Of a stretch of 64,000 bases of DNA, positions 36,974 through 49,478 are shown piece after piece (the first letter of the stretch is position 1; each line of letters begins with the position of its first letter). The notes under the pieces were generated by a model. It saw only the letters and a list, made by a program, of their open reading frames with translations, had not been told where the DNA came from and ran no database searches. The DNA is from Rhodococcus rhodochrous. Lineage in GTDB: Bacteria; Actinomycetota; Actinomycetes; Mycobacteriales; Mycobacteriaceae. The DNA lies in assembly GCF_014854695.1 (NCBI RefSeq), contig NZ_CP027557.1, positions 3,844,001-3,908,000 of the forward strand, written 5' to 3'. A program made the translations under genes and the position numbers.

Positions 36974-37258
36974 TTACTTGGCCTTCTCGAGCACCTCGAC
37001 CAGACGCCAGCGCTTCGACGCGGACAGCGGACGGGTCTCCATCAGCTGCACGCGGTCGCCGATGCCGGCCAGACCGTTCTCGTCGTGCGCCTTCACCTTG
37101 GTCGTACGGCGGATGATCTTGCCGTACAGCGGGTGCTTCACACGGTCCTCGAGCTCGACGACGATGGTCTTCTCCATCTTGTCCGAGACGACGTAACCGA
37201 TGCGGACCTTGCGGCTCGCGCGCTGTTCCTGGTTGCTCACTGCCTTTTCCTCACTCAT
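36974..37258 (-). CDS. rpsQ: 30S ribosomal protein S17
   Basis: 94 residues. It starts [20 protein letters not shown] and has the OB-fold signature [20 protein letters not shown]. It overlaps the rpmC stop by 4 nt and is the last gene of the S10 operon. Confidence 0.97.
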   Translation of the reverse strand: MSEEKAVSNQEQRASRKVRIGYVVSDKMEKTIVVELEDRVKHPLYGKIIRRTTKVKAHDENGLAGIGDRVQLMETRPLSASKRWRLVEVLEKAK

Positions 37259-37491
37259 GCCACGTCACCCGCATTCGGGCCGGTGGCCAGTCCGAGCTCG
37301 CGCTCGCGCAGCACCGTGTAGATACGGGCGATCTCGTTGCGCACGACGCGGAGCCGACGGTTGTTGTCCAGCTGACCGGTGGCCATCTGGAAGCGGAGGT
37401 TGAACAGCTCTTCCTTGGCTTCGCGGAGCTTGTCGGTCAGCTCTTCGTCGCTCAGCTCGCGGAGTTCCGCGGCGGGGGTACCGGTAGCCAT
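37255..37491 (-). CDS. rpmC: 50S ribosomal protein L29
   Basis: 78 residues. It starts [20 protein letters not shown] with core [20 protein letters not shown] and helical hairpin continuing to [12 protein letters not shown]. It sits at the peptide exit tunnel. It shares one base with the rplP stop. Confidence 0.96.
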   Translation of the reverse strand: MATGTPAAELRELSDEELTDKLREAKEELFNLRFQMATGQLDNNRRLRVVRNEIARIYTVLRERELGLATGPNAGDVA

Positions 37492-37907
37492 CAGAACTGC
37501 TCCTCCCTCGTCACGATGCGGCACTTGCAGGGGAGCTTGTGCATCGCGCGACGCAGGGCCTCGCGCGCAATCTCCTCGTTGGGGTAGCTCATCTCGAACA
37601 GCACGCGACCGGGCTTGACGTTCGCGACCCACCACTCCGGCGAACCCTTACCGGAACCCATGCGGGTCTCGGCAGGCTTCTTGGTGAGGGGGCGATCCGG
37701 GAAGATGTTGATCCAGATCTTGCCGCCACGCTTGATGTGCCGGGTCATGGCGATACGAGCGGACTCGATCTGCCGGTTGGTGATGTAGGCCGGCTCGAGA
37801 GCCTGGATGCCGTAGTCACCGAAGGCCACCTGGGTTCCGCCCTTGGCGGCACCCGTACGGCTCGGATGGTGCTGCTTGCGGTGTTTGACCCGCCGGGGGA
37901 TCAACAT
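37491..37907 (-). CDS. rplP: 50S ribosomal protein L16
   Basis: 138 residues. It starts [20 protein letters not shown] and has [20 protein letters not shown] and [19 protein letters not shown], the family signature. The ATG at 37905-37907 was chosen because upstream residues are low-complexity noise overlapping rpsC. Confidence 0.97.
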   Translation of the reverse strand: MLIPRRVKHRKQHHPSRTGAAKGGTQVAFGDYGIQALEPAYITNRQIESARIAMTRHIKRGGKIWINIFPDRPLTKKPAETRMGSGKGSPEWWVANVKPGRVLFEMSYPNEEIAREALRRAMHKLPCKCRIVTREEQF

Positions 37908-37911
37908 TGCG

Positions 37912-39097
<1,186 letters not shown>

Positions 39098-39101
<4 letters not shown>

Positions 39102-39379
39102 CGACGCTTGCTCTTCCGGTCGTCCTTGATGTGGCCCTTGAACGTACGGGTCGGCGCGAACTCACCGAGCTTGTGACCGACCATGGACTCCGAGACGAAC
39201 ACCGGCACGTGCTTGCGTCCATCGTGGACAGCGAACGTATGACCGATGAAGTCGGGCAGAATCGTGGAACGGCGCGACCAGGTCTTGATGACCTGCTTGG
39301 TGCCCTTCTCGTTCTGCGTGTCCACCTTCGCCAGGAGGTGGTCGTCGACGAACGGGCCCTTCTTGAGGCTGCGTGGCAT
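39098..39379 (-). CDS. rpsS: 30S ribosomal protein S19
   Basis: 93 residues. It starts [40 protein letters not shown] and [17 protein letters not shown] are the family signatures. It lies 19 nt after rplB. Confidence 0.98.
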
Positions 39380-39398
39380 TCTCTAACTCCCTCCTTGA

Positions 39399-40232
<834 letters not shown>

Positions 40233-40270
40233 GAGTCTTCTCGTCCTCTATCTCTCGAGAGTTCCGATCG

Positions 40271-40576
40271 CTAGGCGACCGGGCCTCCGAAGATCTCGAT
40301 GGGCTTGCTGTCGGCCGTGAGGGTCACGAGCGCGCGCTTGGTGTTCTTGCGCTTGCCGTAACCGAACCGGGTCCGCTTGCGCTTGCCCTGACGGTTGGCG
40401 GTGTTGACGCTGCTCACCTTGACGCCGAAGACCTTCTCGACGGCAATCTTGATCTGCGTCTTGTTCGAGTCCGGGTGGACCAGGAAGGTGTAGGTGCCCT
40501 CTTCCATCAGCCCGTAGGACTTCTCGGAGACGACGGGAGCCAGCAGGATGTCGCGAGGATCGGCGATCGTGCTCAC
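40271..40576 (-). CDS. rplW: 50S ribosomal protein L23
   Basis: 101 residues. It starts [20 protein letters not shown] with [20 protein letters not shown] near the C-terminus. It docks trigger factor and SRP at the exit tunnel. It overlaps the rplD stop by 4 nt. Confidence 0.97.
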   Translation of the reverse strand: MSTIADPRDILLAPVVSEKSYGLMEEGTYTFLVHPDSNKTQIKIAVEKVFGVKVSSVNTANRQGKRKRTRFGYGKRKNTKRALVTLTADSKPIEIFGGPVA

Positions 40577-41256
40577 TTGCTCTCCTCCTTCACTTCCTGG
40601 CCGGACTCGGCCGGCCCGTGGATGAACGTGTTGAGCGCCTCGACGCTGAACACGACGTCATCGCTGTAGAGCACGTCGTAGGTGTTCAGCTGATCCGGCG
40701 CGAGCGCGTGGACGTTGGGAAGGTTCTGAACCGACTTCCACGCCGCCACGTCTTCACGGCCGACGACGAGCAGGACCTTCTTGCGGTCGCTGATCTCGCC
40801 CAGGAACGTGCGAGCACTCTTCGTCGACGGGGTCTGACCGGGGACGAGTTCGGTGATCACGTGGATGCGCTCGTTGCGCGCCCGGTCGGAGAGGGCTCCG
40901 CGCAGGGCGGCGGCCTTCATCTTCTTGGGGGTGCGCTGGCTGTAGTCGCGCGGCTGCGGGCCGTGGACGGTGCCACCGCCGGCGAACTGCGGCGCACGGG
41001 TCGAGCCCTGACGTGCGCGGCCGGTGCCCTTCTGGCGGTACGGCTTCTTGCCACCGCCGCGAACCTCGCCGCGGGTCTTGGTGGCGTGCGTTCCCTGGCG
41101 GGCCGCGGCGAGCTGCGCGGTGACGACCTGGTGCAGCAGCGCGATGTTCGCGGGAGCGTCGAAGATCTCGGCGGGGAGATCGACGGAGCCGGAGGTCTGG
41201 CCACCGGGGGCCTTGACGTCCAGGGTCAGCTTGGTTGCGGTCTCGGTGCTGGTCAT
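40573..41256 (-). CDS. rplD: 50S ribosomal protein L4
   Basis: 227 residues. It starts [20 protein letters not shown]; the tunnel loop [20 protein letters not shown] is complete. The ATG at 41254-41256 overlaps the rplC stop by 4 nt. Confidence 0.97.
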   Translation of the reverse strand: MTSTETATKLTLDVKAPGGQTSGSVDLPAEIFDAPANIALLHQVVTAQLAAARQGTHATKTRGEVRGGGKKPYRQKGTGRARQGSTRAPQFAGGGTVHGPQPRDYSQRTPKKMKAAALRGALSDRARNERIHVITELVPGQTPSTKSARTFLGEISDRKKVLLVVGREDVAAWKSVQNLPNVHALAPDQLNTYDVLYSDDVVFSVEALNTFIHGPAESGQEVKEESK

Positions 41257-41906
41257 GCCCGTGCACCACCCTTCACTGCGGTCTTGACGATCACGAGGCC
41301 GCCCTTGCGACCCGGGATCGCGCCCTTGATCAGCAGCAGACCGTTCTCGGCGTCCACCTTGTGGACCGAGAGGTTCTGCGTCGTGATGCGGTCGGAGCCC
41401 ATACGGCCGGACATGCGCGTGCCCTTGAACACGCGGCCCGGGGTGGCGCAACCACCGATGGAGCCCGGACGACGGTGCACGGCCTGCGTACCGTGCGACG
41501 CACCCTGGCCGGCGAAGCCGTGACGCTTCATCGTGCCGGCGAAGCCCTTGCCCTTCGAGGTGCCGGTGACGTCGACGTAGGCGCCGTCCTCGAACACCTC
41601 TGCGGTGAGTTCCTGGCCGACCTCGTACTCGGAGGCGTCCTCGATCCGGAGCTCGACCAGGTGACGGCGCGGCGTGACGCCGGCCTTCTCGAACTGGCCG
41701 CGAACCGGCTTGTTGACCTTGCGCGGCGCGATGGCACCGTAGGCGAGCTGCACGGCGTTGTAGCCGTCGCGCTCCTCGGTGCGGATCTGCGTGACCACGT
41801 TCGGTCCGGCCTTGACGACGGTGACCGGAACGACCCGGTTGTTCTCGTCGAAGACCTGGGTCATGCCGAGCTTGGTGCCCAGGATTCCCTTGATCTGGTT
41901 AGTCAT
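41253..41906 (-). CDS. rplC: 50S ribosomal protein L3
   Basis: 217 residues. It starts [40 protein letters not shown] is the conserved loop near the peptidyl transferase centre. It lies 45 nt after rpsJ. Confidence 0.98.
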   Translation of the reverse strand: MTNQIKGILGTKLGMTQVFDENNRVVPVTVVKAGPNVVTQIRTEERDGYNAVQLAYGAIAPRKVNKPVRGQFEKAGVTPRRHLVELRIEDASEYEVGQELTAEVFEDGAYVDVTGTSKGKGFAGTMKRHGFAGQGASHGTQAVHRRPGSIGGCATPGRVFKGTRMSGRMGSDRITTQNLSVHKVDAENGLLLIKGAIPGRKGGLVIVKTAVKGGARA

Positions 41907-41951
41907 GTGTTGTCTCCGCTGCGTCTTTCACAAGCTCGCTGTAATCGAATG

Positions 41952-42257
41952 TCACTGAATGTTGACGTCGACACTCGCCGGGAGATCGATGCGCATGAGC
42001 GCGTCGACGGTCTTCGGCGTCGGGTCGAGAATGTCGATGAGCCGCTTGTGCGTCCGCATCTCGAAGTGCTCGCGCGAGTCCTTGTACTTGTGCGGCGAGC
42101 GGATGACGCAGTACACGTTCTTTTCAGTGGGCAACGGCACCGGGCCGACCACGCGGGCACCCGTACGGGTCACCGTCTCGACGATCTTGCGCGCAGATGC
42201 GTCGATCGCCTCGTGGTCATAGGCCTTGAGCCTGATGCGGATCTTCTGTCCCGCCAC
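41952..42257 (-). CDS. rpsJ: 30S ribosomal protein S10 / NusE
   Basis: 101 residues. It starts [20 protein letters not shown] and ends [17 protein letters not shown]. It also serves as transcription factor NusE. The GTG at 42255-42257 follows AAGGA at 8 nt. It is the first gene of the S10 operon (rpsJ-rplC-rplD-rplW-rplB-rpsS-rplV-rpsC-rplP-rpmC-rpsQ). Confidence 0.98.
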   Translation of the reverse strand: MAGQKIRIRLKAYDHEAIDASARKIVETVTRTGARVVGPVPLPTEKNVYCVIRSPHKYKDSREHFEMRTHKRLIDILDPTPKTVDALMRIDLPASVDVNIQ

Positions 42258-42742
42258 GCTTAGTGTCCTTTTCTTGCCGCGTTTCGTGATCCCCGGCGGA
42301 GCCGGAAACCACCTCGTCTGCACAGTTCCCCAGGGAACGGCGACCGAGAACAGCACTCGAAACACAGTGCGAGCCGGACGTATCCGATCCGCTTGCCGCT
42401 GTTCATCTGTCATTGTTCTCCGGTCCACGCGGTCGGGCGTGTCGGCCCGCCGCTCATTCCCCGGCGTCGATGCTCGAAGGCTTCGACACCGCAAGGAACG
42501 GAACCGGCTGCGCTCCGCAGGAGCGCACAGGGGTACTGCTTCCGTCTTGCATGTGGCCGCGACCAGGCCGTGAGGCTCGATCCGCGACTGTCACGTCTTT
42601 CCCGTTCCGAGCCGCGAAACATCCATGGCCCGGTCAAGGCAACCCGACCAGTATGCAGGAGCACGGCCGAGAGTTCAACTCACGACGGTGCGTGATGTGC
42701 ACCTCGGCGATACGCCGCGCGGTCGGGTCCGCGTGGTCGAGC
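42258..42742 (-). promoter_or_regulatory. Long S10-operon leader and promoter region
   Basis: 485 nt without a convincing gene. On the minus strand TTGAAC (42673-42678) is followed after 17 nt by CATACT (42650-42655), a good promoter match. The leader to rpsJ would be about 385 nt. A second weaker candidate (TGAACA, 17 nt, TACGTC) lies closer to rpsJ. A GTTCCC-CA-GGGAAC hairpin sits at 42325-42338. An 11-codon reading starting ATGGATGTTTCG could be a leader peptide but has no clear ribosome binding site. Confidence 0.5.
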
Positions 42743-44398
42743 CTAGCCGATGGGGTTCATCGGCAGGGTCCGAACCGGAGCGGCCGCCCCGATCGTATTC
42801 GTCGGGTCGGGACCGGGGCCCGGCGGCACCAGCGCGACCTCGGGGACCCGTGCGCCGGCGGCGACGAGCTGCGGCTCGTCGCGCCAGATCGGCAGTGCCT
42901 CCTGCAGTTCGAGCCCGATGCCGATGAGACGTTCGTCCTGCCACGGCCGCGCACCGAGCTGCACACCGACCGGCATCCCCGTCGCGGCGGAGTACCCGGC
43001 AGGCAGGGTCACCACGGGGGCACCGGAGTAGTTCGCCCAGCGCACGGGGCCCGTCACTCCGGCCGTGACACTGATGCCGAGGAACTCCTGGCGTCGTGCG
43101 CCGTCGACGGAGGCGCCGGGCAGCATGATCGCGTCGAGATCCTGGTCGACGAACATCCGGTTGTAGTCGCTCTGGTAGCGCAGGCGGTCGCGTTCGAAGG
43201 TGAGGTAGTCGCCCACCGGCACGGCCAGCGAGGCCACCGCCGTGCCTGCGGCCACCGCGTTCTCGGGGCGGTACAGGCCGAGCCGGTCGGTGAACTGCTG
43301 GTGGTAGGCGCCCATCTCGACCTGATCGCCGGTCGCGAGAGATTCGGGCAGCGGCGGCATCGTCACCGGGACGGTGACCGCGCCGAGCGACTCCGCCACC
43401 CGCGCCGCGTCGTCGACGACGCGCTGCACGGCCTCGGGAGGTGCGGGATTCGTGTTCACGGGCAGCCCGATGCGCACGCCGGCGAGGGGACTCGCTCCCC
43501 CGGCCGCCGTCACCGGGTAACCGCCCTCGGGAACGTCGGGGCCGAGTGCCGTGATCGGGTCGGCCGGGTCCGCGCCCGCGAGCACGGTCATCATCAGGGA
43601 CGCGTCCGCGACGCTGCGGCCCATCGGACCCACGTGGTCGCGGGTCCAGGTCAGCGGGATCATGCCGTGCGAGGTGATGCGCCCGTAGGTCGGCTTGATC
43701 GAGGAGACACCACAGGCGCTCGCCGGGAACCGGACCGAACCGCCGGTGTCGCTGCCGAGCGCGAGGGGCGCGAACCGCGCGGCGAGCACGGCCGCGCTGC
43801 CGCCGGACGATCCGCCGGGCGACATCTCGGTGTTCCACGGGTTGCCCACCTGCGGGGTGGCGACACCGATCGCGAATTCGTCGGTGTGCGCGTGCCCCAT
43901 GAGCACCGCGCCGGCGTCCTCGAGTCGGCGCCACACACCCGAGTGCCCGGCCGCGATGTTGCCCTCGAGGACGCGACTCGACGCGGTGAGCGGAAGTCCG
44001 GAGACCGCGAAGATGTCCTTGAGAGCGATCGGAAGCCCGCACACGAGCGGTGCCGGGGCCTGGTCGCGGCGCGCGCGGGCGAGCCGCTCCCCCGCCGCGT
44101 CGGCCGCCGCGTAGGCGATCTCGGGGTAGAGCCGGATCCACGCACCGATCGCTCCGTCGTACGAGCGGGTGCGGTCCAGACAGGCGTCGAGCAGTTCCCG
44201 GGGGTGCAGTTCGCCGGCGTGCAGCAGCGCCGCCGCCTCGACCGCACTCATCCTCGCGGGATCGGTGACGGTGACGGTGTCGGGTGGAGGGAGCCTGCGT
44301 GGCGGAGCCGCACGACCGCTCCCCGCGGTCGCACCCCACGCGAACAATCCGCCGGCGGCCCCTCCCAGTAACCGTCGGCGTGATACTCCGGTGCTCAC
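42743..44398 (-). CDS. Tat-exported amidase (amidase-signature family)
   Basis: 551 residues. A twin-arginine signal (SRRRLLGGAAGGLFAWG, residues 6-22) precedes an amidase-signature domain. The Ser-cisSer-Lys triad is Lys127 (IALKDIF), Ser197 (GGSSGGSAA) and Ser221 (GSDTGGSVRFP). It would hydrolyse amides outside the membrane; the substrate is unknown. The GTG at 44396-44398 is chosen because it places the RR motif near the N-terminus; a Shine-Dalgarno is weak (GGCGGG). It is divergent from a GntR regulator that probably controls it. Confidence 0.9.
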   Translation of the reverse strand: MSTGVSRRRLLGGAAGGLFAWGATAGSGRAAPPRRLPPPDTVTVTDPARMSAVEAAALLHAGELHPRELLDACLDRTRSYDGAIGAWIRLYPEIAYAAADAAGERLARARRDQAPAPLVCGLPIALKDIFAVSGLPLTASSRVLEGNIAAGHSGVWRRLEDAGAVLMGHAHTDEFAIGVATPQVGNPWNTEMSPGGSSGGSAAVLAARFAPLALGSDTGGSVRFPASACGVSSIKPTYGRITSHGMIPLTWTRDHVGPMGRSVADASLMMTVLAGADPADPITALGPDVPEGGYPVTAAGGASPLAGVRIGLPVNTNPAPPEAVQRVVDDAARVAESLGAVTVPVTMPPLPESLATGDQVEMGAYHQQFTDRLGLYRPENAVAAGTAVASLAVPVGDYLTFERDRLRYQSDYNRMFVDQDLDAIMLPGASVDGARRQEFLGISVTAGVTGPVRWANYSGAPVVTLPAGYSAATGMPVGVQLGARPWQDERLIGIGLELQEALPIWRDEPQLVAAGARVPEVALVPPGPGPDPTNTIGAAAPVRTLPMNPIG

Positions 44399-44446
44399 CC
44401 CGCCAACCAAACCACGAACTGCGTCACGATCCGGGCGAGGCGGGGA

Positions 44447-44502
44447 ATGTGTGCCACATGTCACCCCCGGCCGTGATGCCGCCGAGACCGTGCGGTGATA
44501 AT
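44447..44502 (+). promoter_or_regulatory. GntR gene promoter and operator candidate
   Basis: ATGTG-TGC-CACAT at 44447-44459 is a perfect palindrome between the divergent amidase and gntR genes. GATAAT at 44497-44502 is a strong -10 box for the plus-strand gene, preceded by a weak -35 box (TGATGC, 44474-44479). Confidence 0.5.
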
Positions 44503-44533
44503 GCGAGCCGTCCATCAGAGGAAGGCGCATGCC

Positions 44534-45229
44534 ATGAACTCGTCCGCTTCGTCCGGATCATCACGGTCCCCGAAGATTCGTCGGCGACCGCAGCTCTCGG
44601 ACGACGTGGCGGCGCACGTGAGAAACCTCATCATGTCCGGCGGTGTGCGACCCGGCGATTTCGTCCGTCTGGACGAGACCGCGGCCGACCTCGGGGTGAG
44701 CGTGACCCCGGTGCGCGAGGCTCTGCTGACCCTCCGTGGTGAGGGGCTCGTCGAACTCGTCCCCCATCGCGGGTACGTGGTGTCCCCGCTCGACAGATCG
44801 GACATCGACGACATCTTCTGGCTCCAGGGCAGACTCGCCGAGCGGCTCGTGGAGCGCGCCGCGACCCTGATGACGGCCGAGACCCTCGCGGAGCTCGACG
44901 AGCTGGCCGCGCGTTTCGCCGAGGCCGTGCGGGCCGGTGACGGCGCGCGCATCGAGGACCTCGAATTCGAGTTCCACCGGACGTTGAACCGGGTGGCGCG
45001 TTCGCGCAAGCTCGCGTGGTTCCTCCACAACGCGACCCGGTACACCCCCGTGCACTTCTACTCCGACGATCGCAACTGGGGGACGGCGGCGATCGCCTCA
45101 CACGAGCGGTTGCTGCAGGCGCTGCGCACCGGTGACGTCGAGGCCGCCGGACGCGAGACGCGCGAACACTTCACCGACGGGGCCCACCGACTCGTCGAAC
45201 ACCTCGAAGATCTCGGCGTCTGGTCCTGA
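44534..45229 (+). CDS. GntR-family (FCD/FadR-type) transcriptional regulator
   Basis: 231 residues. An N-terminal winged helix (GDFVRLDETAADLGVSVTPV, EALLTLRGEGLVELVPHRGY) is followed by an all-helical FCD ligand domain whose metal-binding pattern includes EFHRTLNRVA and later His residues (SHERLLQAL, TREHFTDG). It probably binds a small organic acid or amide. The ATG at 44534 follows AGGAAGG. Divergence from the amidase gene suggests local control of amide use. Confidence 0.92.
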   Translation: MNSSASSGSSRSPKIRRRPQLSDDVAAHVRNLIMSGGVRPGDFVRLDETAADLGVSVTPVREALLTLRGEGLVELVPHRGYVVSPLDRSDIDDIFWLQGRLAERLVERAATLMTAETLAELDELAARFAEAVRAGDGARIEDLEFEFHRTLNRVARSRKLAWFLHNATRYTPVHFYSDDRNWGTAAIASHERLLQALRTGDVEAAGRETREHFTDGAHRLVEHLEDLGVWS

Positions 45230-45380
45230 CCGACCGGCGTGAACACCCCGAGGGGAACGGACGTCGGCGCCGACGCGCATGTCCGTCCGCCCCTCCCGGG
45301 ATCGTGCGCACCGGTACGATTCCGACGGTGACGGACCGACCCGTCCCCGACGGGGACCGAGATCTACGGCGGGGTGTGAT
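45230..45380 (+). promoter_or_regulatory. Upstream region of the Drr-like exporter
   Basis: 151 nt. TACGAT at 45315-45320 is a fair -10 box for the exporter operon; no clear -35 box. Between 45250 and 45300, inverted sequences (GGGGAACGGAC with GTCCGTCCGCCCC, enclosing CGTCGGCGCCGACG) may form the gntR terminator. Confidence 0.4.
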
Positions 45381-46432
<1,052 letters not shown>

Positions 46433-46436
<4 letters not shown>

Positions 46437-47299
46437 CGGCCCGCACCGACGAGACGGTCCGCGGGACGGAAGCCTCCACGGTCTCGTTCACCGACTCCCC
46501 GTCCACCCTTCCCGCACGTCGGGGAGGGGTCCACCGCCGGATCACGCCGTCGGGCGTCGAGCAGTGGTGGGTGCTGACGCTCCGGTCGTTGCGCACGATG
46601 GCGCGGTACGGCGAGTTGGTCCTCGCGGTCCTGGCACCGTTCGTCTTCGGTCTCGGCTTCTATCTGCCGCTCAAGTTCGTGATGCAGTTGCAGGGCATCG
46701 ACTACGCGCAGTTCCTGATGCCCATCATCGTGTTGCAGTCGATGGCGTTCACCGCCATCTCCGCGGCGCAGCTGGCAGCGCAGGAGGGCACGACCGGTGT
46801 GACCTCGCGTCTGCAGACGATGCCCGTCGCCCCGGCGGCGCCCCTGGCGTCACGGATGACGGCGAGCATGGTGCGGTCGGTCATCTCCTTGGCCGCGGCG
46901 ATCGGATTCGGTTATCTCATCGGTTTCCGTTTCTCCGCCGGGCCCGGGCAGGCAGCGTTGTTCTGCGCGACCGCACTGATCATCAGCCTGTTGTTGTGCC
47001 TGGGCGCCGACGCGATCGGATGTCTGTCCCGGAGCCCCGAGGCCACAGCGCAGGCGCTGACCCTGCCGCAGCTGATCCTCGGGATGCTCTCGTGCGGTTT
47101 CGTGCCCGAGGAGGGATTCCCCGAGTGGATCAGACCGTTCGTCCGCAACCAGCCGATCTCGCAGTTCTCCTTCGCGATGCGCGACATGGCCCAGGACGGC
47201 GTGACCTGGGAGGTCTTCCGGCCGAGCCTGTTCTGGATGATCGGGCTGGCCGTGATCTGCATCCCGGGCGCCGTGTGGGCCGCGACGAGGCGGGAGTGA
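46433..47299 (+). CDS. ABC-2 type exporter permease, DrrB-like
   Basis: 288 residues with about six membrane helices starting at YGELVLAVLAPFVFGLGFYL. A cytoplasmic N-terminus of about 60 residues precedes them. The PEEGFPEWIRPFVRNQPISQ segment is typical of Drr permeases. The GTG at 46433 overlaps the ATPase stop (GTGA). Confidence 0.9.
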
Positions 47300-47303
47300 G
47301 TCG

Positions 47304-48185
47304 ATGAGCAAGACCGTCGAGACACAGCGGGCACGGGCCCGATCGCGAGAGCGGGCAGGGACTCCGGGTCGCGCCTTCGCCTATCCCGAACCGGATCGCG
47401 TCCGCAGCGAGAGTTCCCTCGGCGCACTGTGGGAGCACAGCCGCCTGCAGTGCGGTCGCCTGCTGCTCCGGTGGGCCCGCGATCCGGCCACGATGATCCA
47501 GGCGCTCATCTATCCGGCGCTCACCCTGGTGATGTTCCGCATCGTGCTCGGCGACAGCATCACCGCCGCGACGGGCTATTCGTCGATCTTCGGCACCGTG
47601 CCCATGATCGTGCTCGTCGGCGCGATGTTCGGCTCGGTCGTCAGCGCGGTGGGGCTGCGCACCGAACGCGATTCCGGCCTGCTGAGCCGGTTCCACACGC
47701 TGCCCGTCCACCGCTCGTCCGGTCTGGTGGGACGATTGATGGCGGAGATGGTGCGTGTGTTCGTCACCTCTCTCGTGATCTTCGCCGCCGGCATGGCGTT
47801 GGGTTTCCGGTTCACGCAGGGCATCGGCCCCACCCTGCTCAGCCTTGTGGTCCCGCTGATCTTCGGTCTGGGATTCGCGATGATGGTGACGGCTCTGGCG
47901 ACCCTGCCGGGACGCACACCCCTCGTCGAGACCGTCTCGATCCTGTGCACCCTGCTCATGTTCTTCAACTCGGGGTTCGTGCCGGTCATGGCATATCCGA
48001 GCTGGCTGCAACCCGTGGTGGCGAACCAGCCGATGTCCTGCGCAATCGACACCATGCGCTCGCTCGCGATGGGTGGTCCGATCGCGGAACCGTTCCTGAA
48101 GACCGTCCTGTGGTCGGCCGGGATGGTGGCGATCTTCGTGGTCCCCGCCGTCGTCGGATACCGGCGCTCGGCCGAACAGAATTGA
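47304..48185 (+). CDS. ABC-2 type exporter permease, DrrC-like
   Basis: 293 residues with six membrane helices; MVVTALATLPGRTPLVETVS and PVMAYPSWLQPVVANQPMSC match the Drr permease pattern. It starts 4 nt after the previous permease. The two permeases are distinct and should form a heterodimer. In mycobacteria DrrABC exports envelope lipids; here the substrate is unknown, and the nearby NRPS product is one candidate. Confidence 0.9.
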   Translation: MSKTVETQRARARSRERAGTPGRAFAYPEPDRVRSESSLGALWEHSRLQCGRLLLRWARDPATMIQALIYPALTLVMFRIVLGDSITAATGYSSIFGTVPMIVLVGAMFGSVVSAVGLRTERDSGLLSRFHTLPVHRSSGLVGRLMAEMVRVFVTSLVIFAAGMALGFRFTQGIGPTLLSLVVPLIFGLGFAMMVTALATLPGRTPLVETVSILCTLLMFFNSGFVPVMAYPSWLQPVVANQPMSCAIDTMRSLAMGGPIAEPFLKTVLWSAGMVAIFVVPAVVGYRRSAEQN

Positions 48186-48285
48186 TCTTCCACTCTCCGG
48201 ACCACCCCGCGACCTGCTGTTACGCTGTCCCGCGATCCCGACCCGTGTGAACGCCGTACCCAGAGCGTTCGCCGAGGAGTTTCGT
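48186..48285 (+). promoter_or_regulatory. Promoter region of the secreted lipase gene
   Basis: TGT directly before TACGCT (48221-48226) forms an extended -10 element. No -35 box is obvious. A GAGGAG ribosome binding site precedes the ATG at 48286 by 6 nt. Confidence 0.4.
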
Positions 48286-49350
48286 ATGTTCCGTTTTCGT
48301 CGCAGCACACTCGTGTCCGGCGTCGCCGTCCTCGCCGTCTCCGCATCGGCACTCGTCGCGCCGGCGATCTCGGCCGCCGATCCGATCCCGTCCGACCGGC
48401 GGGCCGCCGATCCGGCGGCCACCGCCCCCGCTCCCGTACCGCTCCCCACCTCGGCGGATGCGCCGGACAGTCGCCTCGCTGCCCTGCTGAGCACGATGGG
48501 CCAGGGCGTCGACGGTGCGAACGACCTCGGGTGTGTACCGTCGCCGGAGCATCCACGTCCGGTCGTCCTCGTGCACGGCACCGGGGCGGGCATGTACCCG
48601 ACATGGACCTATGTCGCGCCCGAACTCGAACGGCTCGGGTACTGCGTCTACGCATTGAACTACGGCGCCGCGCAGGGATATCTCGATCCCGATCGCACGG
48701 TGTGGGGCGTGTCGAACATCGAGAGGTCCGCCGAGGAACTCGGAACGTTCGTCGACGCGGTCCTCGAGCACACCGGCGCCGGGCAGGTCGATCTCGTCGG
48801 TCACTCCCAGGGTGGTGTCGTCTCCCGCCAGTACCTGAAGTTCGAGGGCGGCGCGAACCCGGCCGATCCCGCCCTCAACCGCGTCCGGAACCTCGTGATG
48901 CTGGGTGCGACCAACCACGGCACCACCTTCAACGGTCTCCAGCAGCTCTACACGGTGCTCGCCGTGCTCGGCCTGACTAACGGCAGCGATGCGGTGGCCG
49001 AGTTGTTGTTCCGCGGCACCGATCTCGGTGCCGCCGGCCAGCAGCAGTTGATCGGCTCGCGCATGCTCAGCAATCTCAACAAGGACGGCGACACCCGTCC
49101 CGGCGTGACGTACACGTCGATCGCCACGCGCTACGACCAGATCGTCACGCCACCGGAGAGCTCGTTCCTGCGGCCCGGACCGGGCGCCGAGGTCCGCAAC
49201 GTGTGGGTCCAGGACGGCTGCCCGAGTTCCCCCGCCGACCACTCCACGATCCTCATGCGGCCCGAATCGCTCCACCTGGTGAAGGCCGCCCTCGACCCCG
49301 ACTACGCGGCCGGACACTCCGTGCCGTGCCCGGCGCCCGAGGCCGGATAG
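48286..49350 (+). CDS. Secreted lipase/esterase (class 2 lipase-like alpha/beta hydrolase)
   Basis: 354 residues. A signal peptide (STLVSGVAVLAVSASALVAP, cleavage near ISA/ADP) is followed by a disordered Pro/Ala linker to residue 70. The hydrolase domain has the oxyanion motif VVLVHGTGAGMYPTW and the nucleophile elbow VGHSQGG with Ser174; His in ADHSTILM is a triad candidate. It likely acts on esters outside the membrane. The ATG at 48286 was preferred over 48247 because of its GAGGAG site. Confidence 0.9.
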   Translation: MFRFRRSTLVSGVAVLAVSASALVAPAISAADPIPSDRRAADPAATAPAPVPLPTSADAPDSRLAALLSTMGQGVDGANDLGCVPSPEHPRPVVLVHGTGAGMYPTWTYVAPELERLGYCVYALNYGAAQGYLDPDRTVWGVSNIERSAEELGTFVDAVLEHTGAGQVDLVGHSQGGVVSRQYLKFEGGANPADPALNRVRNLVMLGATNHGTTFNGLQQLYTVLAVLGLTNGSDAVAELLFRGTDLGAAGQQQLIGSRMLSNLNKDGDTRPGVTYTSIATRYDQIVTPPESSFLRPGPGAEVRNVWVQDGCPSSPADHSTILMRPESLHLVKAALDPDYAAGHSVPCPAPEAG

Positions 49351-49374
49351 CGCCGTCGCACCTCGGTCGACCGT

Positions 49375-49416
49375 CGAACACCGAACACCGAACACCGAAC
49401 GTCGAACACCGAACGC
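49375..49416. repeat. Six 7-bp tandem repeats (CGAACAC type)
   Basis: Six consecutive heptamers: four CGAACAC and two variants, CGAACGT (49396-49402) and CGAACGC (49410-49416). They lie between the lipase stop and the terminator. Confidence 0.9.
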
Positions 49417-49455
49417 AGAAGGCCCCTACCGCTACGCGAGCGGTAGGGGCCTTCT
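49417..49455. terminator. Bidirectional terminator between lipase and mycolyltransferase 2
   Basis: A perfect 17-bp stem (49417-49433 with 49439-49455) and a 5-nt loop lie between two convergent genes. The plus strand continues GCTCTGCTCTG, a weak U-rich tail. It should serve both transcripts. Confidence 0.85.
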
Positions 49456-49478
49456 GCTCTGCTCTGTCGCAGAGCCTG

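Noticed and set aside
41952-42494. In-frame N-terminal extension of S10 starting [13 protein letters not shown]
   Set aside because: S10 is 101 residues and starts at the GTG at 42257 with its own ribosome binding site; the extension has no family match.
43660-44247. Arg/Ser/Pro-rich frame inside the amidase gene
   Set aside because: It is an out-of-frame shadow of the amidase with no start site or domain.
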